64,000 nt of DNA from Amoebophrya sp. A120. Taxonomy: Eukaryota; Sar; Dinophyceae; Syndiniales; Amoebophryaceae. The notes beneath the pieces were generated by a model. It saw only the letters and a list, made by a program, of their open reading frames with translations. It had not been told where the DNA came from and made no database searches. Position 1 is the first letter of the stretch, and each line of letters begins with the position of its first letter. The position numbers were made by a program, and so were the translations under genes. Location: the NCBI GenBank assembly GCA_905178155.1, contig CAJINV010000001.1:10534311-10598310 (forward strand), given 5' to 3'. Shown here piece by piece: positions 37,932-48,399 of this stretch.

Positions 37932-40900
37932 ATGGATTTGGAGGACGAGACCGGCCAGTATCAACTGCAAATACGTCTGGGTCTGGAAGAGTGAAACTTG
38001 TGATGCTGTCTGCGGATTCTAAAAATATCTGTGTTGCATGAGCAGCAAGAGTAGTCCAGTTCTTGGCACGCGGAGAGGGCATTTCTCATGCGTAATTAGC
38101 ATCAAGAAGCTCTCATAAAATCTGTCATGCTAGCACCAGCATCACAGACCTCACGGGTCACGCAAAATGTGCATGACAAGCCCCGACTCTTCCAGACCTA
38201 GACATATTTGCAATGCATAGCCGGAGCACCGCTGCAAAGTCGGCCTCCACTGTGGCCGCGCGGGCGTATCAAATGTAAAAATGTCTGGCTCTGGGTCTGG
38301 AAGAATACAAACTTGTGATGCGCATTTCAGAACACAGAAAAATCTCTCATGCATAGGTAGCAAAAGCTGCCCACTTTCTGTCACCAAAATGCGGGATTTG
38401 TCATGCGGATTCGGCATGGCGGAAGCTTCTCGAAACCTGTGATGCTAGAGCTTCCATGCCAGCCCTTCTGTGTCATGCAAAAACAGCATGACTCTTCCGG
38501 ACCCAGACTCTTTTGCATTTGATAGGGCGACCGAAGATGCAAAAAACTTTCTTGTTTGGGGCAGTTGGCACGGGCACACCATTGAAAAGCCCTTGTTGAC
38601 GGAGAAAGTACGCGGGGCGGTGAAAAAGACGCTGATCGGCAAAACATACTGCGTCGTGCTCAGGACAGATGGAGTCTGCGTCTCCTGGGGCGAGAGCAAG
38701 CAGGGTAAAGATAATGTCGAATCTTGCTGAGAAATGCTTTCGGAATAATCAATGTTGTTCTATCGGATTGCGAAATGACTGCCGCACAAGAATCTTGACT
38801 GGCCATGCGAACAACAAGCAAACTACTCAGGCTGCCTCGGAGTCGGACAAGAAACGACTACTTCCATCGACCCAAAAACGGTGCGCATACCCGATCGCGT
38901 CGTGGATATCGCCCAGGGCGGGAAGCACGTCCTCGCCTTGACACAGGCAGGCAAGGTGTACAGCTGGGGGCACAACGAATTTGGCCAGCTCGGCGTCGGA
39001 GATTTGAGTGGGAAGTACACGCCAAAGGAGGTGACTGGGTTGTCCGACTCGGTGAAGCAAATACTGGCGGTTGATAACTGCAGTTTCGCGTTGACGGAAA
39101 AGGGCGATGTCTTCGCCTGGGGGGACAGCTTGTGTGGCCTGATCCCGATCGATTCCGAGGAGGACAATTTGATGACCGCGACGCCGCTTCTAGGCCTGCA
39201 CCCCTACGCGATCCGCCACATCGACATCGTGCACGGGGACGAGGGACAAAAGACCATGATGGTATCCTGAGAAAAAAGTGTTACAGTGACACATTGTGTT
39301 GCAGGCCAAGCAAGACAGGCAAGCTCTGTCATGCCGGATATGCATAGGAGCCTCGCTTCATAGGTGTTTTCCCGTAGGATTTCATCTGCATTACTTTCAT
39401 GCAGAGAAATTTGTGTTGCTGAATTGACTACAAATGTGTATCTCTAACACTTTTTTCGTGGGATAGATGGCGTACATCGACTACTACGAGGCGGACGACC
39501 ACGAAGAGGGGCTGTTCACAGAACCGGCGGAAGACCACATGGAGGCCGAGGAAGCAGCGCTCGGCGGTGCGGGCGACGGACCCCCCGTGGAGGATAAAGA
39601 CAGCTTTCTCTTCCAGGGGATTCACATGCTGCGGGAGTGCCTGGACACGACAAAAGTTTGGTACGAAGAGATTACAAAGCTTCGTCACGGTATCGTACGA
39701 AAAAAGTGCTTCACTGTAAGTTTTGCATCACAAGTTTGTTCTACATGACAAGGAAAATTTGCCATGCAAGGTTCCTAAGGGAAAACACAGCTAAAAATCC
39801 ACTGTCTTGCATGTGTAGTATCAAGACAAACACTTGTGAGATACATTTTCTGCATTACAAGTTTACAGTGAAGCAGTTTTTTCTGGCGATACACGGAGCA
39901 CCCTACGAACTGGACGCGGACGATAACTTCTTGATATATCAAATGCAAAAATGCCTGGGTCTGGAAGAATACAAACTTGTGATGCGCATTTCGGAACACA
40001 GAAAAATCTCTCATGCATGGGTAGCAAAAGCTGCCCACTTTCTGTCACCAAAGTGGGGGATTTGTCATGCGGATTCGGCATTGCGGAAGCTTCTCGAAAC
40101 CTGTAATGCTAGAGCTTCCATGCCAGACCTTCTGTGTCATGCAAAAACAGCATGACTCTTTCAGACCCAGACACTTTTGCATTTGATATGATAAAAAGCA
40201 ATCCAATCGCAAACACGGAAGAGGAACTCAAGAAGATACGCGCAACGGAAGTCACGACCTACGACATGGACGCGAACTCGGCAGTGGAAGTGCTTTATTC
40301 CGCGTTGACTGTTTTTGACAAACTGATCAAGTGCCAAGAGCTGCAGAACAGGGAATTGAAGAAAATCGAGTCCAAAAGCGCGAAGTATACTTGTTAAGCT
40401 TGATTTCTGATTTTCCCGCCTCTATTTTTCTCGCCGGTGGCCGGGCGAAGCTCCTGCTCCAGCTCCACTTAGGTTAGGTGCCAAAAAATAAATGCCTGGA
40501 CATCGACGTTCTGTCGAATTTTAAGGTAAGAACCTCCAACATGTGAACATAATCCATTTCACATTCACAGGTTAGTGGGCGCGCTCTTCATGGAACTGTG
40601 CTTGCTTCGGCGGGAAAAAGTGCAGCGCACGATTCTCGCGAGGGATATGTTGACGAGAAAACAGCATGTCGAGAACCTGGCTGCTTTCGCGCAGACGGAA
40701 AAAAACAACAAAGAGCGGTACCAGCAGTGCATTTCGCAACTGAGGGACAACTCCAGGCAAATACGTCAAGCCGCCAGTAGACACGACACGGCGCTACTGT
40801 CTCTCCAGAACGCGCTGATTGAAAATTGTGAACTCAGAATAGCAAATCTGGACATGGAGCTACAAATGACGAGCCGTGTGGTTCCAGCGGGAGAACTGCA

Positions 40901-41401
40901 GGGGAACGCAATAGCGCAGCTGCGCCAAGTCTGGACAGACTTGAAAAGCTTCTCGTATACTTTGGTGGCTTTATTTCTCACTCATCGATACAACCACGAA
41001 CAACGAAGGAGAAGCAGACTTCTCCTTCATTCGATTTCTTGATTGGAAAAATTCAAACGGCACCATCAATTTGTAACACGCATCCTTCTAGGTTGACGAC
41101 CATGTTCGATGAAGTGGACGAAGCGGGCTTTGAAAGCGGACATCTGCATCAGCTCGTGCGCATGGTAAACACCAAGATAGACGGCGCGCTGGACCAGTTT
41201 TCTACCGACAATCAGCTCTTTGGACACGAAGGCGTACTGCCGACCTTTATCTATGAGCTGCTGATTGAAACTGGCGAGCTGCGCAAGGCGCTCCACGCAT
41301 ACCAACTTCGGACGTTGCTGAAAGAGAAACGCGAACTTCGCGCTGCCGGGCTTGCGGCTGCAAACGCAGACGCGCTCGAGGGGGAGACGCCGCGAATGTA
41401 G
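37932..41401 (+). CDS. RCC1-repeat protein with a helical C-terminal region (predicted 606 aa)
   Basis: Exons: 37932-37958, 38225-38266, 38530-38704, 38831-39262, 39471-39690, 39897-39936, 40194-40384, 40571-40954 and 41092-41401, summing to 1821 nt (a multiple of three). Five breaks are introners and three are GT-AG introns (38705-38830, 40385-40570, 40955-41091). At least three RCC1/beta-propeller blades are visible: VLRTDGVCVSWGESKQG, LALTQAGKVYSWGHNEFG with QLGVGDLSG, and FALTEKGDVFAWGDSLCG. The GT-AG splice 38705-38830 rebuilds the blade element CLGVGQ. After about residue 300 the protein is acidic, then helical with a likely coiled coil (IENCELRIANLDMEL). RCC1 propellers bind GTPases, chromatin or membranes; three blades is fewer than the seven of true RCC1, so a Ran-exchange role is not implied. 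Confidence 0.82.
37959..38219 (+). mobile_element. Introner, family A (261 bp), in the RCC1 gene
   Basis: The flanking repeat is imperfect: GCCAG at 37954-37958 and GCCGG at 38220-38224. The left terminus is TATCAACTGCAAATACGTCT and the right one TATTTGCAATGCATA, both diverged. The interior is the reverse complement of the PP2C copy at 500-759. It interrupts the gene after only nine codons. Confidence 0.9.
38267..38524 (+). mobile_element. Introner, family A (258 bp), in the RCC1 gene
   Basis: Flanked by GGGCG (38262-38266 and 38525-38529). It has a short internal duplication in the left terminus (CTGGCTCTGGGTCTGG) and is otherwise almost identical to the copy at 39937-40188 in the same gene, suggesting local spread. 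Excision joins VAARA to TEDAKNFLVWG. Confidence 0.93.
39263..39465 (+). mobile_element. Introner, family E (203 bp), in the RCC1 gene
   Basis: Flanked by GATGG (39258-39262 and 39466-39470). The left end is TATCCTGAGAAAAAAGTGTT; the right end inverted is TATCCCACGAAAAAAGTGTT. It is close to the scramblase copy at 56293-56505, same orientation. Excision joins GQKTMM to AYIDYYEADD. Confidence 0.92.
39691..39891 (-). mobile_element. Introner, family D (201 bp), in the RCC1 gene
   Basis: Flanked by CACGG (39686-39690 and 39892-39896). The ends are TATCGTACGAAAAAAGTGCT and, inverted from the right, TATCGCCAGAAAAAACTGCT. The interior aligns with the reverse complement of the 52718-52926 element. 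Excision joins ITKLRHG to APYELDADDN. Confidence 0.9.
39937..40188 (+). mobile_element. Introner, family A (252 bp), in the RCC1 gene
   Basis: Flanked by TGATA (39932-39936 and 40189-40193), so the left junction reads TGATATATCAAATGC. It lies 45 bp after the previous element. Excision joins DDNFLI to KSNPIANTEEEL. Confidence 0.92.
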
Positions 41402-41979
41402 GTGTCAACTTCTTCTTACGCTCATGATGATGATGATAGTCTTGCCATTCCTTTGAGGAAAGCAGTGCTCTCAAGAATCTACGCATGTTTTCTTTTCCAC
41501 CAGAGACACTTGACATCAAACAAGAGTTCCTGGTAAACCCTTTTTCCGAGAAGTTTACGCTGCAAGGCGCAGACGCAGACGCAGAAAAAAAAATGGTATA
41601 GAATCCCCGCGCGAGTGAACATGGTCGTTGGCACGCAACGAGTTTGCAGCGACGAAACCTGTTCGCGTATGTTTGTTTCAGCAAGTAGTATGATATTTGC
41701 GTAGCCCTATCGTGCCCGTCAACAGCTACCGGCAGAGTGAAATGCGATCGTCGAGGGTCTCAACGAGTGATGATCGTTCGCATTCGTTGGATTGTCATCA
41801 CGCCATCGTTTTTTGACTACAACCACATGCGTCGCTTTCCATTTGTCCTGTCGACTCCCGACCCAACTTTGGACTCAACATTTCCACTAGTGGGGAGGGC
41901 GCAGCAGGGCAGCTTTCACCACAGGCTCGAGTAGAATGTGCTGTAGGTGTGTTATGTCGAACTAAGCGTAAAAGTCACC
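41402..41979. other. Intergenic region
   Basis: About 580 bp without recognisable coding sequence; a short (ATG)n run lies near 41425. No introner termini. Confidence 0.6.
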
Positions 41980-44900
41980 ATGAGTGAAGACCCCTTATTG
42001 GGCAACATCGCCGGGGTGGTGGCCGGGTCCACGGTGCTGGACGGCAGTGGCTCGGACGATCCACGGCCGCGGGCGATTGAGAAGCTCGTCGCAAACCCGC
42101 ATTATTCCACCTGCGTTCTGCACGCGCGCTTCGTTTCCGACCATCATTGGAACCAGTCACCCACGAAGAAATCCAGCAGCTCGTCGTCCCCTCCCCCGAA
42201 CGACGATGTGGGTGTCGAACTCGACCGCAGTCGGGCGGTCACACGCACAGCGAGAAGCAAAATCAGCTTGCTCAGCGGGATTTTCGAGGTAGGTATGATT
42301 CACGTGTACTTGCTGTGAAAGACTGTATGATGAAAATATCGAATCGGTTTCACATGGCAAGACTCGACTAGATCTTTCTTCTTTTTCACCTGCAGCTGCA
42401 CAATTTTTCTTTAGGTCTCTTTTTCCCAACCGGTGCAAGACGGACCTGTTCCGTCCGACGCCGTGTTCGTTGTGTTTGAGTTTCTGAAGGACGATAGCTG
42501 TATCATCCACGTGCCCGGATACGACCACGACATACGGGTAGACAATTGGAAGCAGCAGTTCGACCTCGATGCCGACCAGAGCCCGGCAAGTCCCAGCAAC
42601 GCGAAGATCGCGGAGAACTCCTCACATTTGCGGGCCTTGCACACCGCGAAGAGAATAAGGAAATTGATCCTGTTTCACGTCAAACAAACTATCGCAGACA
42701 AGGCGTCCGCGAGGAATCAGTGGCGGTCGGAGTACGGAATTGACAGTATATCCAGGAAAAAACACCCATCCCCATCCAATTTGTCATGCAAAACATGCAT
42801 AAAGTGCAGCGTTTGTCATGCGAAAAATGGATGGGGACGGGTGTTTTTTCCTGGATACAGTATTCTGACTTCCTACGAGCAGGAAAGGCTAGTTCCGCCG
42901 CCCGCCGTTGTGGAAAAGCTCGTGGCGACACCGGAAAGGGCGCCGTCGATGCCAGACGAAGATATGGGCCCTCCGGATCTCGCCGCGCAGACGGAGGTAC
43001 TTATTGAAAATATGGGCTTGATAGAGTCTCCACCAGCTGCTCTCCTGCTGCATCATAATCACGCTCCGCTGTGGTTGTTGTGGCATCGTGGCGAAGTGAA
43101 ATAATCTTCAGGACTTGAAATAATGAATTGCATCAATGTCCATTTCAGGCCGCCAAACTGATAAATCTCGGCGAAATATTCGACGCAGCGGACGAGGAGA
43201 GCGAGGGTATCTTGCGACATGGCGATCTTTTGAACTTGCTCGAGGCCACCTTGTGCGGTCCGACGAGCACGCTCCGGCCCTGGGATATCAAGACCATCAT
43301 GGCAACCATACCGGATGACGGCTCAGGTGTGGGCTTTACCTTTGCATTTTGAAAGCTGGATCTTCACATTTCCACCTCGTTATTTCTCGTCTGTTTTATT
43401 CCGCAAAGGCACATAAACGACGCACGTCATCACATGATCAGGTCTGATCGACTACATCCGCGATTGTGACGGCATTCCGGCCGCAGTGAAAAACTGCACA
43501 AAAAGAAGAGAAGCCTACTACTCCCGATTTCCCGACCGAAACGTTCCTTCAGACGACGATGTCGCAGACATCCCGGACTACCTCCGGTTCTCGAAAATTC
43601 TCGAGGCCGTCGAGATGCTCGAGGGTATTCACTTACAACGCAAGTTTTCTCTTGCTGCGAATGAGTGCTATTTTGCAACGAACGACGACGAACCATTTCT
43701 TTGATCATGTGTCTTCATCGTCACAGCCCGCTGTTCTTTGTTTCTAAACAGGTGATGAAATCAGCGAAACCGCTCGTGTGGTCATGGAGATGTGCTCCGC
43801 CAGTGATCGGAAAAACACCGGGTACGTCGACCGCCCGACGCTGCTCACCGCGCTCACAGAAAAACCAGAAAGGATAACGAACCAGGAACGCCTGCTATTG
43901 ATGCAGCTCGTGCCCGAAGTCGTTGTCGAGTCCTCGGACAAAAGAGTCGGAGGACCCTCGACGGGAAAGGTATACTTTGTCCTCTCTTAGGGGTTTCGTG
44001 TGTTCTTCTTCTTGCACTCTGTGAGCAGGAGAAATGTACTTCTTTTGACCACAAGGAAATACCGTTAGTTCACGACATTTTTTTCTAACATCAGCTTGGT
44101 ACAAAGCCAAAGCAAACGCAAAACAACCAAATCCAGGTTCGCTGCCAGTACGAAGTGTTTCGCGACACGATGACCCACCTCCGCACGGAGAAGGTTTTGT
44201 CCCCGCTGTCCGAAACGGACCACAAGAAGGTGTACTCGGAGATCGTGCAATCCGTCCGCATCCGAGAACTCGGGGAGACCTGCGGCGCCTGGGTCTGGCG
44301 CGAGTTGCTGCTGGAATTGAAGAGCTTGGCGCTGAGCATGAAAGAAATTCACATCATTCTGTGCGTTTTGCCCATGGACGAGCACGGACAGGTGGATGTG
44401 GTATCTGCGGTGCGGATTTCCGTCACCCTGATCGACTGGTTTTTCGACCCCGAACAGTACCACGCGCGGGCCCACATGATTTTAGAGCAGGTCGAAGCGG
44501 AAAAGAAGCGGCGGGAGTTGGAGGAACTGCAGGAAATGAGCGGGGTCCGCAAATCGAAAGCGAACGAGGGCGGGGTAGCAGAATTTTTTATGATTTTAGA
44601 ATGCACTAGCTCTAGCAGCACTACTCGGTTGTAGGTTCCTTCGGTCGTTTGTTTACGTTATTCGTGATGGAGTCAAAGTCTTTACATACGTTCGTAAACA
44701 GGAGGAAGAAGAGTACATCGACCTGGCCCTCCGTGACAACCGCGAAGAGCTGGAGAAAAATCTTGTCGCTATCATGCAGACGCTGGACGAAGACAAAACC
44801 GGTTTTCTCCCGGCGCCGCTGATCTTGAAGCAGCTGTTGTCCGATTGGGAACGGGGTTTTCCGGGGGGAGGCTTGACGTGGGCGGAGAAGCGCGGTTTCA

Positions 44901-45659
44901 TGGGGCAGTGCGTCATCGAAGAGGAAGACCAAGTGCAGTATTCGAAACACATCAAGACCTGGATTCCCATCCTGTTTGAGCTGCGAAAGAACGCCAACTG
45001 CAAGAGATTATTGGAACACGAGAACGTGTTTGAGCTCGGGCTGGTATACTTAAATTTACGATTTTTCCTGACGAATTTGGGATTGAAAAGAATAACAGCA
45101 ATGCCCACATGTGCGGCCTCGCTCTGTACAAGAATAATCGTATGACTATTCCCAATGTTTCAGATCGACATGTTGGACCTCGGTATGTACGAAAGGGAGT
45201 TCCCAGTTTTCTCCAGTACTCACGCAAGAGCCAGCAAAGGCCGCGGAGGTGCCTTCGGAAGCAAGAGGAGAATATCAGCGGTAAGTATTCGTCAAAAACT
45301 TTTTTGCTGTCTTCATCCGACTTGCTTATTTCACATTCACTCTGACGTTTTGACTCACAGTATGAATGAGTTTTCGTCAACGTGAATGAATAATACGAAA
45401 ACAGGACGACGGCGCCCGCCGTGGATCTCTCGACACCGGCGGATCGAAAGAACGCAGAAGCTCTAAAGTGCCCCGTGGGTCCGTACTCCTTGCTAAGAAC
45501 TCGGCTCTCCGGGCTAGTTCGAAAGCACAGGTGCCCGTTGTGGAACCGAAAGAGCTCGAGCTGCGACCAGGCGAGTCGCGCGCCGACCGGCGACGCAGGC
45601 TGGGTCCGGACAAATGCGCGGGGGCGTTGGGGGGCAATGGGGAAGGCCATGAAAAGTAG
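41980..45659 (+). CDS. Multi-exon EF-hand protein (predicted 849 aa)
   Basis: Ten exons: 41980-42288, 42415-42748, 42863-42996, 43149-43326, 43442-43624, 43752-43969, 44095-44574, 44702-45043, 45164-45280 and 45405-45659. They sum to 2550 nt, a multiple of three. Eight introns are GT-AG and 115-152 bp long; the ninth break is a 109-bp introner at 42749. EF-hand-like loops are DAADEESEGILRHGDL, ASDRKNTGYVDRPTL and DEDKTGFLPAPLI. The last two keep the Asp/Gly pattern for calcium, while the first has Ala at the third loop position. The middle is rich in amphipathic helices and the C-terminus (about 85 aa) is Arg/Ser-rich and probably disordered. The start ATG at 41980 gives MSEDPLLGNIAG. Spacing of EF-hand units across a long helical protein suggests a calcium-responsive structural protein, but no named family is recognised. 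Confidence 0.75.
42749..42857. mobile_element. Introner, family H (109 bp, shortest in the window), in the EF-hand gene
   Basis: Flanked by CAGTA (42744-42748 and 42858-42862). The ends are TATCCAGGAAAAAACACCC and its inverted copy GGGTGTTTTTTCCTGGATA. The inverted repeats of about 30 bp make up over half of the element. Element plus one repeat is 114 bp, a multiple of three without stop codons, so an unspliced transcript stays open. Excision joins YGIDS to ILTSYEQERL. Confidence 0.9.
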
Positions 45660-46269
45660 GGAATTTGTTTCAGAAAACAAGGGGCTTCAGGAGGTCATCT
45701 TCATGCGACGCAGTCTTTTTACTAGTACCGGCCAAAATTGATACAAGAAACTTAATAAATACAGTTACAGCCTGATAGCAGGTTCAAGAAAATTAGTGAT
45801 AAAAGTGAAAAGTCGAACTTCTACGAACACCTACAGAATAACTGACGTCAACAACAGCTACGTCTGAAATCAGGACTTAACATGCAAGAAACAGTCATGA
45901 GCCAGATTTTGGTTTTCCTTGAGCACAAGGTTTCATGTGCATTCAAGGAAATTTTCTTAAACCTCGTCAAATGAATGTCAACGAATGCTTGCTGCTTCTT
46001 GCTCTGCGCATACCATGTCCATACACAGATGCGGTACCCGTCTTTCATTCGCCCAGTGTCTCTCTCTGTACTCATTCGAAGACCCGACTTTCTTGTTGTG
46101 GTAGCATCAAAAGCAGAAATCGTTCGAAAAGAAAAGTCGAATACCGACCTGCATCTCGGTCAACACTAGAAAATGAAATAGAACATCAAAGAAACTTTCA
46201 CGAAGACAAAAGCTCCCCTGCCTACAACTTTTCCCTCGAAAATAGAACCCCCTATCGAGCATCAACAGG
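45660..46269. other. Intergenic region
   Basis: About 610 bp with no coding signal or introner termini; includes the leader of the dehydrogenase gene. Confidence 0.6.
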
Positions 46270-47735
46270 ATGGCCGCAGAAATTGACCTAGTTTGCGGCG
46301 AGAGCATGACCGCAGTCGTTTGCTATGGCCCCAGGGATTACCGATTGGAAATTGTGCCGAAGCCGACGCTGCAAGACCCCGGCGAGGTACTGCTTCGGGT
46401 TCTCGCCGTCGGCATCTGTGCCGGAGACAGCAAGTGCTATGCTGGCGCGGATCATTTTTGGAAGCCGGGCGAGTACGGAGAGAGCTACTGTCAGCCGCCG
46501 GTGATCCCTGGTCACGAATTTGTCGGCGAGGTTGTGGAAATTCAAGAAGGCGATCGTGGAACTACACAGGAAACGGACAAAACCTCTCTGAACAATAAAC
46601 CCTGGACCATTGGTGACTGGGTTACGGTTGAGCAGCTCGTTCCGTGCACGAGCTGTCGGTATTGCAAGCGTGGGCACTACAATATGTGCATGCCGCACGA
46701 CATCTTCGGGTTTCGGCAGAAGGCTTTCGGTGCGATGGCGGAATTCGTGAAGATACCGAAAAACGCTCTCATCCACGGACCTTTGTCCAAACAGACGCTA
46801 CCGCAGCACTTGGCTTTCTGCGAACCCCTTGCCTGTGCCGTACACGCTGCAAATCGGGCAGACGTAGGCTTCGATGACGTCGTTGTGGTGAGCGGCTGCG
46901 GGCCGATCGGCTTGGGAGCGCTTGCAGCTTGCAGGAGGAAAAACCCAAAGACGCTGATCGCGTTGGATCGATTTCCACGAAAGCTTGAGGTCGCCAAAAA
47001 GTGCGGCGCAGACGTTGTCATAAACGTTGCGGAAGAAGGTAGAGATGATATCTTGACTTCTGTCTTTTGCGCCGGTGCTGCTAGGACAGTCAAAGAGAAG
47101 CAACTAAACCGCAGAAGCAGCACAGCTTTTGCTGCAAAAGATTGCAGCACGTGCCCTGAATGCTTCTTTCGACCGCGCGCCGTCTCGCTGCCACACCGCG
47201 CGCCGCGCCGCGCCTGCCCTCACATCTGTCTCCCGCGCCACGTAGCTTGAAAGCTAGATGACGTTGCTGATAAATATCGACTCGAGGTGAAAGATCCACC
47301 CTTTCTTGCTGGAAGATGTTCTCTATCCCACTTCTATCAGACGCGATTGCCATTGTGAAGTCCCTCACAGAGGGCTACGGCTGCGATAAGTACATCGAAG
47401 CAGCGGGCCATCCGGGCAGCGTCGTGCAAGGGCTCCAAATGATTGCGAGAAAAGGCGTTTTCGTCGAGTATGCCGTCTTTGGCACCCAAGTCACCGCGGA
47501 TTGGACAGTGATATCTGATGCGAAAGAGATCGAGATTCGTGGGGGACACTTGTCGCCGAACACCTTTGCCCCAGCGATAAGACTTCTGCAAGAAATGCCA
47601 CTGGCAGATATCGTCACGCACGTTCTGCCCTTCACGCAATTTCAAGAAGGGTTCCGCCTCGTAGATGCAAGCAGTGAAAGCATCAAGGTTGTGCTGGTAC
47701 CGCCGTCAAATCCGGCAGGAGATAGTGCCGTGTGA
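46270..47735 (+). CDS. Zinc-dependent MDR-family polyol/alcohol dehydrogenase (predicted 387 aa)
   Basis: Two exons, 46270-47038 and 47341-47735, with a 302-bp GT-AG phase-1 intron. The product is a medium-chain dehydrogenase that oxidises an alcohol using NAD(P). Catalytic-zinc region: GICAGDSKC and GHEFVGEV. Structural-zinc lobe: CTSCRYCKRGHYNMC, with all four Cys. Rossmann motif: SGCGPIGLGALAACRR followed by the acidic LDRFPRKLEVAKKCGAD, favouring NAD. The splice rebuilds NVAEEDAIAIVKSLTEGYGCD. The GICAGDxKC form together with a following aromatic FW resembles erythritol/threitol and sorbitol/threonine dehydrogenase relatives rather than classical ADH; the substrate is an inference. Length is normal for the family. 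A second in-frame ATG twelve codons in (46306) is an alternative start. The intron is unusually GC-rich in its middle. Confidence 0.88.
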
Positions 47736-48399
47736 ACAAGCTAGTAGCGACCGAAGCGATTGCAAGGATTGCAGCTAGAACATCAACTTTCACGCACAGC
47801 GCGGAAGCTCGCAAACTTTGTTCGCGACCCGTTCATATGCTGTCACATGAATATCGGTACTCTATCAATCGGTTTTACCTGTATGTTTGTCGGTGTTTGC
47901 CGTGTCGTCGGTCGGTTTTCCCAACGAAATAAAATACGAATCGGTGATGCAAAGATCGGCGATGCGAAGAAGTCACCTGGCAGCATTCACAGTAGTGGTC
48001 GCTCATTCGGTTCAAACAAATGATGCGTATGTCCTGTGGGTGTGGTCTACCTAGCTACCTACCTACCTACCTACCCCGTGTGATCGGTGGCAGTGGAATT
48101 TGTGGTGGCCTTCTCTGCAACACCATTGTCGGTTTTTTTAGAATTCTGTTACTTGAGCATCACTGCCACAAGATGGGCAATCTTCTCGATAGAAGTTCTC
48201 ACCACAACATGCTCCAGTTTATTCCCTTGTTGTCTTATTCGCTATCGTCGAAGTGGTAGTGGACAACACTGTAATTATTATGCATTGACTCCTATACCTA
48301 TTCCAATTCGAAGATCCCAAAAATTAAGAACTTCCTTTTTGATCACACGAACCCCAACGGTCAATCTTTTTCTTGTGTGACTAACTATTGTGCATCAAG
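47736..48399. other. Intergenic region with a small microsatellite
   Basis: About 660 bp with no coding signal. It contains the TACC repeat at 48047-48074 and the leader of the next gene. Confidence 0.6.
48047..48074. repeat. TACC/CTAC microsatellite
   Basis: A short run of the tetranucleotide CTAC with one interruption (CTAG) is directly visible. Confidence 0.85.
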
